This document shows positions 1 through 7,512 of a stretch of DNA of 22,850 nucleotides, piece after piece (the stretch's first letter is position 1; every line of letters begins with the position of its first letter). The DNA lies in contig JBAUTF010000392.1 in the NCBI GenBank assembly GCA_049582065.1, positions 1 to 22,850 of the forward strand. The letters are read 5' to 3'. The translations under genes and the position numbers were made by a program. The notes beneath the pieces are model-generated. The model ran no database searches and had not been told where the DNA came from. It saw nothing but the letters and a program-made list of their open reading frames with translations. The stretch comes from DATKSS01 sp049582065. GTDB taxonomy: Bacteria > Chloroflexota > Dormibacteria > Dormibacterales > Dormibacteraceae.

Positions 1-375
1 GCGAGGGAAAAGGGTAAATACGCGATTGAGGTCAGATGCGATGCCTGGACGGTCGTTTCGCGTGTAGGCCCCCATCATGAGGTTGTCGACCACGGTCATG
101 CGGGAGAAGAGGCGCCGGCCTTCGGGCGACTGACTGATACCCAGCTCCACGATTTTCGCCGGCCCGATGTGGGTGATGTCGCGGCCTTCGAATCGGATGC
201 TGCCTGCATGCGGATGCATCAGGCCCGAGATCGTCCGCAAGGTGGTCGTCTTGCCGGCGCCGTTAGAACCGATGAGCGCGACCACCTCACCTGCCTCGAT
301 CCGGATGGTGACGCCACGCAGCGCCTGGATCCGTCCGTAGAACGCGTCGACGGATTCGAGCTCGAGGAGTGCCAT
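1..375 (-). CDS. livF: Branched-chain amino-acid ABC transporter ATPase LivF (partial, C-terminus cut by window edge)
   Basis: This is the second ATPase of the Liv uptake system, which powers import through LivHM at the inner face of the membrane. Only the first 125 residues are in the window, about half of a typical LivF of roughly 235. The N-terminus MALLELESVDAFYG and the Walker A motif GSNGAGKT (residues about 36-43) are visible; the segment GISQSPEGRRLFSRMTV (about 98-114) is the Q-loop region typical of LivF, where LivG has ARTFQ. The ABC signature and Walker B lie beyond the edge. ATG at 375 is 6 bases after the livG stop, so it is the last visible gene of the operon. The Walker A has Ser where Ala or Pro is more usual, which is tolerated. 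The family call is secure; LivF rather than LivG is supported by gene order and this Q-loop motif. Confidence 0.93.
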   Translation of the reverse strand, partial: MALLELESVDAFYGRIQALRGVTIRIEAGEVVALIGSNGAGKTTTLRTISGLMHPHAGSIRFEGRDITHIGPAKIVELGISQSPEGRRLFSRMTVVDNLMMGAYTRNDRPGIASDLNRVFTLFPR

Positions 376-381
376 CAGCAG

Positions 382-1172
<791 letters not shown>

Positions 1173-1176
<4 letters not shown>

Positions 1177-2450
1177 GATGCGTGGCTCGCCTCGACGGCC
1201 GCCTCATCCTCTTGCATCACGGCGTGCTTGAGCTCCTGCTCGCGGACGCGGCTGGGAAAGATGCCCTGTGGACGCAGAAGCATCATCAAGACAAGGATCA
1301 GGCCATAAACCAGGAAATTGATGCGCTGCGTCTCCTGGGCGAGTCCGGGCCAGTCGCCGTTAGATACGTTCAACGAGCTAAGACCAAAAGTGTTCGCGAG
1401 CGACTGGACGGTCGACGGAAGTGAGGGGAGGACGCTGTTGAGGACGAAGTAGATGACCAGCGCTCCGACGATGACGCCGGTGATGCTACCCATGCCTCCC
1501 AGCACAACCATCACCAAGACGGTGATGGAGACGATGAACAGGAAGTCATCTGGGCTCACGAGGCCGATGCTCGATCCATAGTAGGCGCCCGCGAAGCCGC
1601 TGAACGATGCTCCGATCGCAAAGGCGAGCAGCTTGGTGGTGACTGTGTTGATGCCCATCGCGGCCGCTGCCACCTCGTCCTCGCGGATCGCCATCCAGGC
1701 GCGGCCCAGGCGGGACCGGTACAGGTTGCCCACCAGGATCACCGCCCCGATGATCAGGATCACCACCAGCACGTAGTAGGCGATCGGATCAAAGCCGAAA
1801 CTGAAGCATGGAGAGAACCCGGACGAACCGAGAGTCCGGCACGCGGCGCCCTGGATGATCGAGATGCTGTTCGCCCCGGCCCAGGGGCCGGTGATCCACG
1901 CGGGCAGGCTCGGCTGGTCGATGCCTACGATCGAGTTGATCCCGCCCGTCCACTGGGGAAGGTTGTAGGACAGCTGCGGCACGATCTCACCGAAGCCGAG
2001 CGTCACGATGGCCAGGTAGTCGCCGCGCAGCCTGAGCGTGGGGAAGCCGAGAGTCGCGCCGGCAGCCGCGGCGACGAACATCCCCACGAAGATCATCAGC
2101 CAGAACGGGAGGTGAAAGCTGTGGTGCAGCGGCGAGGAGTCGAGCTGGGCAGACGCGAAGAGCGCGTAAGTGTAGGCGCCGATGGCGAAGAACGCCGCGT
2201 ACCCCAGGTCCAGCAGGCCGGCAAAGCCGACGACTACGTTGAGTCCAATTGCCAGCAGAACGAATGTGCCGGCATGACCCGCCTGAGCGATGAGGGCTGT
2301 GCTGCCCGTCGCGTACAGCGTAACCATGGGAAACGCCAAGGCAATGAGCAGGAGAACGCTGTAGATGGCCGTGTCGCGATCGCGCATCCGTTCGCGAAAA
2401 TGAAGCCGCGCCATCAAGGAACGTGGCCTTGGTGCGGCAGGCTCGGTCAT
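1173..2450 (-). CDS. livM: Branched-chain amino-acid ABC transporter permease LivM
   Basis: This is one of the two integral membrane subunits that form the transport channel with LivH. The frame is open well upstream, but ATG at 2450, overlapping the livH stop as ATGA, gives a 425-residue protein (MTEPAAPRPRSL...) and is the natural start. After a basic cytoplasmic N-terminus there are about ten hydrophobic segments. Family motifs are GLLDLGYAAFFAIGAYTYAL, TLRLRGDYLAIVTLGFGE and, near the cytoplasmic coupling loop, SRLGRAWMAIREDEVAAAAMG, which contacts the ATPases. A stretch of about 50 residues after the third motif region (SLPAWITGPWAGANS to SFGFDPIAYY) carries two Cys and faces outward by position; its role is unknown. 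The protein ends in a polar tail after LLRPQGIFPSR. Confidence 0.94.
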
Positions 2451-3451
2451 TTCTCGGGCACCCTCATGCCAAGCAGGCCAGTGGGCCGGAAGACCAGTAT
2501 CCCGATGAGAATTCCAAAGATGACGATCTCGGTCCACTTGGAACCGATATAGAAGTCGCTGTAGGCCGCGATGAGCCCGATCAGCAGCCCCCCGATGGCC
2601 GCCCCGGGAATATTGCCGATGCCGCCGAACACGGCCGCCGTGAAGGCGACGAGGCCGGTGCGGAACCCGAGGTTGTAGAAGATGTTGTTGTAATACAGGC
2701 CCCAGATCATGCCGCCGGCGCCGGCCAGCAGCGCGCCTATGAAAAATGTCGCCGCGATCGTTCGGTTGATGTCGATCCCCATGAGCTGGGCGGCATCGCG
2801 GTCCTGGGCGGTGGCTCGCATGGCCTTGCCGAGCCGGGTTCGGTTGATGAAGAGCGCCAGCAGTGCTACCAGGATGATCGCCGTCACGAATACGAAAACG
2901 TCCTTGAAGCCGATGAAGACTCCGCCGATCCTGGTCTGGAAGCCAGGGCCATGCGGCAGCAGGTCGGGCACATGCAAGGTGGCTGGACCGTGCCACAGGA
3001 ACATGATCCCTTCCAGCACGAATGACATCCCGATGGCCGTGATCAAGGGGGCCAGGCGCGGAGCGTTGCGCAGCGGCCGGTACGCGACGCGCTCGATGCC
3101 GATGTTGATGGCGCCCATGATCAGCATGACCACAGGGAACACGAGAAGCAGGGCTACCAGGTTGACGGTCGTGAATGAGGTCTCGTTGACCGCGAAGAGG
3201 CCGAGGATCGCGCTGCCGATGTATGCGCCCAACGTGAACACGTCGCCGTGGGCGAAGTTGATGAGCTCGATGATGCCGTAGACCATGGTGTAGCCGAGGG
3301 CGACCAGCGCGTACATAGCGCCGTCCGCCAGGCCGAAGATCGTGACCTGGGCGAATGTCCTGGGCTGGGTGACCGCCTGGGCCGCAAGCAAGACGACCGC
3401 GGCGGCGCAGATGACGTAGAAGCCGAAGTCGGGGACGCTCGTGCCGCCCAC
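2447..3451 (-). CDS. livH: Branched-chain amino-acid ABC transporter permease LivH
   Basis: This is the second membrane subunit of the Liv importer. The family motifs are ADGAMYALVALGYTMVYGI, INFAHGDVFTLGAY, and the coupling-loop sequence TRLGKAMRATAQDRDAAQLMG; the end FRPTGLLGMRVPEK is typical. From GTG at 3451 it has 334 residues, with an extra hydrophobic segment (residues about 10-25) before the canonical first helix. No ribosome binding site stands before this GTG. An in-frame CTG at 3511 adds 20 residues and has AAGGAGG seven bases upstream, so the true start may be there (see findings). It lies after a hairpin terminator that separates it from the binding-protein gene upstream, and overlaps livM by ATGA. 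Confidence 0.93.
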   Translation of the reverse strand: MGGTSVPDFGFYVICAAAVVLLAAQAVTQPRTFAQVTIFGLADGAMYALVALGYTMVYGIIELINFAHGDVFTLGAYIGSAILGLFAVNETSFTTVNLVALLLVFPVVMLIMGAINIGIERVAYRPLRNAPRLAPLITAIGMSFVLEGIMFLWHGPATLHVPDLLPHGPGFQTRIGGVFIGFKDVFVFVTAIILVALLALFINRTRLGKAMRATAQDRDAAQLMGIDINRTIAATFFIGALLAGAGGMIWGLYYNNIFYNLGFRTGLVAFTAAVFGGIGNIPGAAIGGLLIGLIAAYSDFYIGSKWTEIVIFGILIGILVFRPTGLLGMRVPEK

Positions 3452-3508
3452 TCTCAGCGAGCGGATGCTCTTGAGAACCGAGGCCCCCGTCCCGGCTTTG
3501 CCCGCGTC

Positions 3509-3525
3509 CAGAGCCTCCCCTCCTT
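3509..3525 (-). promoter_or_regulatory. Strong Shine-Dalgarno before an in-frame CTG, possible true livH start
   Basis: On the minus strand AAGGAGG (3525-3519) and a second GGAGG (3518-3514) precede the codon CTG at 3511-3509. CTG is in frame with livH, 20 codons before the GTG at 3451, and a TAA stop lies just upstream at the ribosome site itself, so CTG is the furthest possible start. The added residues include K and R (KSIRSLR) just before the first hydrophobic segment, as expected for a cytoplasmic N-terminus. Confidence 0.4.
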
Positions 3526-3528
3526 ACA

Positions 3529-3565
3529 TTTAAAGAACGAGGAGGCCCGGGTCGGGCCTCCTCGT
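3529..3565 (-). terminator. Intrinsic terminator between binding protein gene and livH
   Basis: A perfect 13-bp stem, ACGAGGAGGCCCG at 3537-3549 and its complement at 3553-3565, closes a 3-base loop. Read on the minus strand it is followed by TCTTTAAATG, a modest T-rich tail. It lies 43 bases after the stop codon of the binding-protein gene and before livH. Because livHMGF has no other obvious promoter, it probably works as a partial terminator that lowers transporter subunit expression relative to the binding protein. Confidence 0.75.
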
Positions 3566-3567
3566 GG

Positions 3568-3610
3568 GATTGTCGGCTAAAAGACTATTGGATTGTGGGC
3601 TAAAAGACTA
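3568..3610. repeat. Tandem 20-base direct repeat including the stop codon of the binding-protein gene
   Basis: Bases 3568-3587 and 3591-3610 are identical except at one position (C3574 versus G3597), with a 23-base period. The shared core is GGCTAAAAGACTA. On the minus strand each copy begins with TAG: the copy at 3610-3608 is the real stop and the other is a duplicate downstream. It looks like a short slippage duplication of the gene end. Confidence 0.8.
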
Positions 3611-4909
3611 GGCGGCGGTCGCGTAGTTGACCTGGTCCTTCCAGACGTAGCACAGGGTTGCGGCTTTCGATCCGCAGACGCCGGTGCTCTGGCTCGGGTC
3701 GGACACCTGCTGGATTGCGTAGATGGAGACGATCTTCAGGCTCGTGTCGCCGTTGGCGTCGAAGTCGTAGGTACCGATCACTCCGACGAAGCCCTTGGTC
3801 TTGGCCATCTCGGCCCTGACCTGCTCGCGGGTCGGGGTGCTGCCGTTGGCGTCGTTGATCGCCCGGCCGATGGCGGCCATCAGCGCGTTGGCGGCGTCAT
3901 AGCCCTGCATGGTGTAGCCGCCGAAGTCGTTCGGACCGGGGAAAGCCTTGCGGAACGCCGCGATCGTCGCGGCAGCGCCCGGAATCCTGGTCGCGTCCGC
4001 GCCCGCCGAGGTGGAGTACATGCCCACCTCGTTGCCAGACGCCTCGTCGATGCAGTTGGTGGTCTCGATGCCGTCACCTCCGCCGAACGGGACGTTCCAG
4101 CCGATGTCCTTCATCTGCTTGCGAGGAATGCAGACGTTCTGGTCGTCGGTGCCGCCCGCGTAGACACCCTGCGCGCCGGCGCTCTGGAACTTGAGCAGGA
4201 TCGACTTCCAGTCACTGGTCGTCGCCTTCTGGTACTCGGAGTGGGTCGTCGTGCCGCCCAGCTTCTTGAACTCGACCTCGAAAGCGCCCGCGATGCCTAC
4301 GCCATAGACGGTGCTGTCGTCGAGGATGCCGATGTTGTGGACGTTCAGCGTCTTGTAGAAGTAGTCGGCCATCGCCGGGCCCTGGTAGTCGTCGGTCGTG
4401 ACGACGCGCCAGTAGTTGTTCGGGTTGCCGTTGCGGAGGTCCGACGCGTTATAGGAGCACACGATCAGTGGGGGAGCCGCTGGCTTGGTCAGACACGGGT
4501 TGGTGTTGGACGGGCTGATCATGGTGAAGTGCTGCGGGGCGGCGATAGGGATCTCAGCCGCCGCAACCGCCGAGTTGTACGGCCCGATCATGCCCATGTA
4601 GGCCGGGTCGCCCAGCATCGACTGGACGTTCTCGACCCCTGCGGCCGCGGAGTAAGCGGCCTGCCGGCAGTCGTCGAAACCGGTAAACGCGATGGTGTAT
4701 CCGTTGACGCCGCCCGCGGCGTTCTTCGTGTCGACCGCGAACTTGACGCCGTTCTGGGTCGCCTGGCCGCCGGTGGTGCAGATCGGCAGGTCAGATCCGA
4801 TCTTGATCGTGCCCTTGTTGGCGGTGGTGCCGCCACCGCTGCTGCCGCCGCACGCGAACGCGATCAGAGTCGCCGATGTGAGGACTACGAGTCCCCTAGC
4901 TCGAACCAT
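3608..4909 (-). CDS. Branched-chain amino-acid type ABC transporter substrate-binding lipoprotein (copy 1)
   Basis: This is the extracytoplasmic receptor that would deliver substrate to LivHM, a Peripla_BP_6/LivJ-type protein of 433 residues. A lipoprotein signal is clear: basic MVRAR, hydrophobic core, and lipobox AFAC with Cys20 as the anchored residue, then a Gly/Ser/Thr linker. The mature protein starts GTIKIGSDLPICTTGG and has the two-lobe family pattern: MGMIGPYNSAVAAAEIPIAA, TMISPSNTNPCLTK, TDDYQGPAMADYFYKTL, GGDGIETTNCI and GYTMQGYDAANALM. It is a paralog of the next gene upstream in the operon. ATG at 4909 has AAGGGGG six bases before it. The substrate could be a branched-chain amino acid, another amino acid or an amide; sequence alone does not decide. 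Confidence 0.93.
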   Translation of the reverse strand: MVRARGLVVLTSATLIAFACGGSSGGGTTANKGTIKIGSDLPICTTGGQATQNGVKFAVDTKNAAGGVNGYTIAFTGFDDCRQAAYSAAAGVENVQSMLGDPAYMGMIGPYNSAVAAAEIPIAAPQHFTMISPSNTNPCLTKPAAPPLIVCSYNASDLRNGNPNNYWRVVTTDDYQGPAMADYFYKTLNVHNIGILDDSTVYGVGIAGAFEVEFKKLGGTTTHSEYQKATTSDWKSILLKFQSAGAQGVYAGGTDDQNVCIPRKQMKDIGWNVPFGGGDGIETTNCIDEASGNEVGMYSTSAGADATRIPGAAATIAAFRKAFPGPNDFGGYTMQGYDAANALMAAIGRAINDANGSTPTREQVRAEMAKTKGFVGVIGTYDFDANGDTSLKIVSIYAIQQVSDPSQSTGVCGSKAATLCYVWKDQVNYATAA

Positions 4910-4916
4910 ATGGTTC
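4903..4916. repeat. Perfect 14-bp palindrome over the start codon of binding-protein copy 1
   Basis: GAACCATATGGTTC reads the same on both strands and contains the ATG start (4909-4907 on the minus strand) directly after the ribosome binding site. In RNA the short loop makes a stable hairpin unlikely, so a protein-binding site or chance are the main options. Confidence 0.6.
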
Positions 4917-5069
4917 CCCCTTGTGATTCCTGGGAGGCCATCGCCTTCAAGGCCACTGGACTCCCATCACTCGCCGCCCTCTTCCCAACTGTTGGCGGCC
5001 AACACGTGTCGGGGCGAGAGTGCGCCGGCGTCGAGTGCGGCCACATGGGGTGGCCGAACCGCTACTCCG
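4916..5069 (-). promoter_or_regulatory. Structured 5' leader candidate of binding-protein copy 1
   Basis: If transcription starts near 5069 the leader is about 160 bases, long for this compact genome. It holds three inverted repeats: CGGCCAC/GTGGCCG at 5038-5056, TGTTGGC/GCCAACA at 4990-5004, and TGGGAG/CTCCCA closing 4931-4966 with GGCC/GGCC inside. The last helix ends just before the ribosome site AAGGGGG (4922-4916), and its CTCCC strand could pair instead with that site. No known riboswitch class is recognised. Confidence 0.35.
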
Positions 5070-5075
5070 ATGGAA

Positions 5076-5105
5076 ACTATCGACCCGCGGCGGCCCGCAA
5101 GTCAA
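5076..5105 (-). promoter_or_regulatory. Sigma-70-type promoter candidate for binding-protein copy 1
   Basis: On the minus strand TTGACT (5105-5100) matches the -35 consensus in five of six positions, and GATAGT (5081-5076) matches the -10 in four of six, with an 18-base spacer. It lies in the 226-base gap between the two binding-protein genes, so copy 1 may have its own promoter in addition to read-through. Confidence 0.45.
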
Positions 5106-5135
5106 GTGACGATCGGACATGAGTCTAACACGCTG

Positions 5136-6446
5136 TCAATAAGGGAGCGCAGCGCTGTAATCAACGACTCCCTCGAGCTTCCAGGGCGCGGCCGGGTCGT
5201 CGCCGGGCGGCGTGGTGACCGAGAACACCCGGTTGGTGGTGTCCCCGGCCGGGTCGAAACCGATCGTCCCGGTCATTCCGGCAAAGCCGGCCGTGGTCGA
5301 CAGCTCGGAGATCACGCTGCCACGGACGGGAAGCTGGCCGCCCGCGGCCCGGATCGCCCGATCGATCGCGGCGTACAGGACGGCAGTGGCGTCATACGCG
5401 ACCATGGTGTAGGGCCCGTAGTCGGCGGGCCGCCCGAACGCTGCTCTGAAAGCCGTCAAGGTCGAGGCCGCGGCGGGCAGCGATCTGGCGTCCACCGCGG
5501 GGACGGTGGCATAGATGCCGGGGGCGTTCCCGGCCGCGGCGGTGACGCATGCGGGATCGTCAGCGATCCCGTCTGACCCGAGAAAGGGGGTCGCCGCCCC
5601 CGCGTCGAAGATGCCTTTCATCTGCGCCCTGATGCCACAGCCGTTGCCGGCGGTGGATCCCCCGAAGTACACGGCCTGGGCCCCGGCCGCCTTCATGCTC
5701 GTGAGGAACGCCGTGGCGTCACCGGCCGTTTTGGGATCGAGGTCCGCATGGCCGACCACGCTGCCGCCCAGCTTCTCGAATCGCTCCGTGAAGCCCGCGG
5801 CCAGTGCCTGTCCGTACGCCTCGTGATCCGAGATCACCGCGGCCCGAAGCACGTGAAGGGTCTTGACCGCGTAGTCGGCCGCGGCCGGGCCCTGCAGGTC
5901 GTCGGTCGGGGCCAGGCGGAAGAAGTTGTTGACGTGCGCGGGCCTGATCTCGGATGCGGACGGTAGCCCGGCGTCTTTGCACGTGATCGCGCTGCCGGTC
6001 AGCTCGAGTTGCGCCGGCAGGAACGTGTCTTTGGTGAGGCAGGGACTGCTGGCCGACGGGCTGACCATGGCCAGCGCGGCGGCGTTTGCCACCGGTATCT
6101 CCTTACGGGCGACCGACGAGTCGAAGGGCCCGATGACGGCGACAAGAGCCGCGTCGTTGATGAACCCGGTGATGTTCGCCACGCCGAGCTGAGGGTTCGG
6201 TGGACCGCCTCCGGCGTCGTCCGCGGATCGGATGGATACGGCGAAGCCGTCGAGAGTCGGATGCTGCTGGACGAAGAATCGGATCCCGTTCAAAGCGGGC
6301 TGCGCGGCGGGGCCTTCTGGGCCGGTGATGGGAAGGTCCACGCCGATGTGGAGCGGTCGGGCGCCCGTCCCGCCGGCCCCGCCGCCGGCGCAGGCGGACG
6401 TTACGATCAGGCCAAAGCAGGCCGCCGCGGAGAGGGCGAGGCGCAC
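5136..6446 (-). CDS. Branched-chain amino-acid type ABC transporter substrate-binding lipoprotein (copy 2)
   Basis: This is a second Peripla_BP_6/LivJ-type receptor of 436 residues, first gene of the minus-strand locus. The signal is MRLALSAAACFGLIVTSAC with lipobox TSAC (Cys19) and a Gly-rich linker. Family segments are LHIGVDLPITGPEG, AVIGPFDSSVARKEIPVANA, AMVSPSASSPCLTK, TDDLQGPAAADYAVKTLHV, FLGSDGIADDPAC and YTMVAYDATAVLYAAIDRA. These line up one by one with copy 1 (3608-4909), so the pair arose by duplication, but they have diverged widely and may bind different ligands. GTG at 6446 is the best start: no in-frame ATG lies upstream as far as the divergent gene, and the ribosome site is weak. 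It may feed the same LivHMGF complex. Confidence 0.92.
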   Translation of the reverse strand: MRLALSAAACFGLIVTSACAGGGAGGTGARPLHIGVDLPITGPEGPAAQPALNGIRFFVQQHPTLDGFAVSIRSADDAGGGPPNPQLGVANITGFINDAALVAVIGPFDSSVARKEIPVANAAALAMVSPSASSPCLTKDTFLPAQLELTGSAITCKDAGLPSASEIRPAHVNNFFRLAPTDDLQGPAAADYAVKTLHVLRAAVISDHEAYGQALAAGFTERFEKLGGSVVGHADLDPKTAGDATAFLTSMKAAGAQAVYFGGSTAGNGCGIRAQMKGIFDAGAATPFLGSDGIADDPACVTAAAGNAPGIYATVPAVDARSLPAAASTLTAFRAAFGRPADYGPYTMVAYDATAVLYAAIDRAIRAAGGQLPVRGSVISELSTTAGFAGMTGTIGFDPAGDTTNRVFSVTTPPGDDPAAPWKLEGVVDYSAALPY

Positions 6447-6497
6447 GACGGAGAGGATTGCATCTTCGGAGGGATGATCTCTGGTGTCCCGGCAGTA

Positions 6498-6505
6498 CTT
6501 ATACT
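6498..6505. promoter_or_regulatory. Possible shared -10 region of divergent promoters
   Basis: The 119-base gap between the divergent genes at 6446 and 6566 has one AT-rich spot. It reads TATACT on the plus strand (6500-6505) and TATAAG on the minus strand (6503-6498), both close to a -10 box. I see no convincing -35 on either side, so this is a weak call. Confidence 0.25.
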
Positions 6506-6565
6506 CGTTGTCCCTCCTCCCGCGTCTATTCGGCGTGGGGGGGCCAGCGGTTTGGAGCGCGATGA

Positions 6566-7426
6566 TTGAAGACTGAGACCAGCGAACACCTGAAACCCCG
6601 CTCTCAATATGGGGACGAGGCCGTCCAGCTTGCGGTCGCCGGCAAGTGGGACGAGGCGATGAAGCTCAACCGCTTCATCATCGAGAGTTTCGGCGCGGAC
6701 GAAGAGACGCAGAACCGCCTGGGCAAGGCACTTTCGGAGCTGGGCAAGCTCAAGGACGCGAAGGCCGCATACGAGGTTGCCCTCAAGCTCAACCCCATGA
6801 ACTCCATCGCCAAGAAAAACGCCGCGCGCATCAACGCGCTGCTGCACCAGAAGGAAGGATTGAAGGTCGGCGGCACGCGGGTCGACCTCAACCTCTTCGT
6901 CGAGGAGATGGGGAAGACCATCATCACGACGCTCGAGGGCCAGAGCCCGGACATCTGCTCCAAGGTCGCGGCCGGCGACGTCGCCGAGCTGAGGGTCGAC
7001 GGCGACGGCATCTGGGCGGAGACCTCGCGAGGAGTCCGGCTCGGCACCCTCGAGGCGAAGCTCGCCCGCCGGCTCATCAAGTTCATGCGGGGCGGCAACC
7101 GCTACCAGGGCGGCGTGACATCCTGCGAGGGCAGCACGGTCAAGCTGATCGTGCGCGAGACGTACCAGGACCCGCACTTCGCGGGCAAGCCGAGCTTCCC
7201 GATGCGCCGCAAGCGCGAGGTCGAGTTCCGACCTTACGCCAAGGAGAGCCTGCTCGCGAGAGACATCGAGGTCTTCACCGAGGATGAGGAAGAGGAGGCG
7301 CTCGTCGAAGCCCCTATTACCGACGAGCTGGAGGAAGGCATGCACGCAGTCGAGGACGAGGCCGAGCCGATCGACTTCTCCGACGACGCGGACAGCGACT
7401 CGGACGACGATGAGGACGACAGCTGA
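6566..7426 (+). CDS. TPR-repeat protein with acidic C-terminal tail, function unknown
   Basis: I do not recognise a named family beyond the tetratricopeptide repeats. Of 286 residues, about 17-95 form two TPR-like helix pairs (AVAGKWDEAMKLNRFIIESF; LGKALSELGKLKDAKAAYEV, with the typical ALKLNP ending). A middle region of about 100-235 is a mixed alpha/beta segment rich in basic residues (FMRGGNRYQGG, PMRRKREVEF). From about 238 to the end the protein is almost entirely acidic (EDEEEEALVE ... DSDSDDDEDDS). There is no signal peptide or membrane segment, so it is cytoplasmic. TTG at 6566 is the start, with GGAG eight bases upstream; an ATG at 6562 opens only a four-codon frame. It is divergent from the transport genes and 86 bases before hisZ. 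A protein- or nucleic-acid-binding role is only a guess. Confidence 0.82.
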   Translation: MKTETSEHLKPRSQYGDEAVQLAVAGKWDEAMKLNRFIIESFGADEETQNRLGKALSELGKLKDAKAAYEVALKLNPMNSIAKKNAARINALLHQKEGLKVGGTRVDLNLFVEEMGKTIITTLEGQSPDICSKVAAGDVAELRVDGDGIWAETSRGVRLGTLEAKLARRLIKFMRGGNRYQGGVTSCEGSTVKLIVRETYQDPHFAGKPSFPMRRKREVEFRPYAKESLLARDIEVFTEDEEEEALVEAPITDELEEGMHAVEDEAEPIDFSDDADSDSDDDEDDS

Positions 7427-7459
7427 CATGAAGGTCGACCTGACTCCCGAGGCCGCGGC

Positions 7460-7481
7460 CCGGAGGTCCCTTCACCTCCGG
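7460..7481 (+). terminator. Inverted repeat between the TPR gene and hisZ (possible terminator, no T-run)
   Basis: CCGGAGGT (7460-7467) and ACCTCCGG (7474-7481) form a perfect 8-bp stem with loop CCCTTC, 34 bases after the TPR gene stop and 31 before hisZ. No T-run follows, so it may be a weak terminator, an attenuator or an RNA processing signal. The 86-base gap shows no clear promoter; hisZ may depend on transcription from the TPR gene. Confidence 0.35.
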
Positions 7482-7512
7482 TAGCACAGCGTCCCGCCAC
7501 CGAAGATCCTCG

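Noticed and set aside
3593..5122. Long plus-strand open frame of about 509 codons opposite the binding-protein gene
   Set aside because: It is antisense to a clear lipoprotein receptor and its composition (Val/Arg/Asp-rich, no motifs) is that of a GC-rich shadow frame.
7427..7512. T-box or His-rich leader peptide attenuator before hisZ
   Set aside because: The gap is too short for a T-box and has no tRNA-matching region. The short frame at 7429 (MKVDLTPEAAARRSLHLR) has one His codon, not a run.
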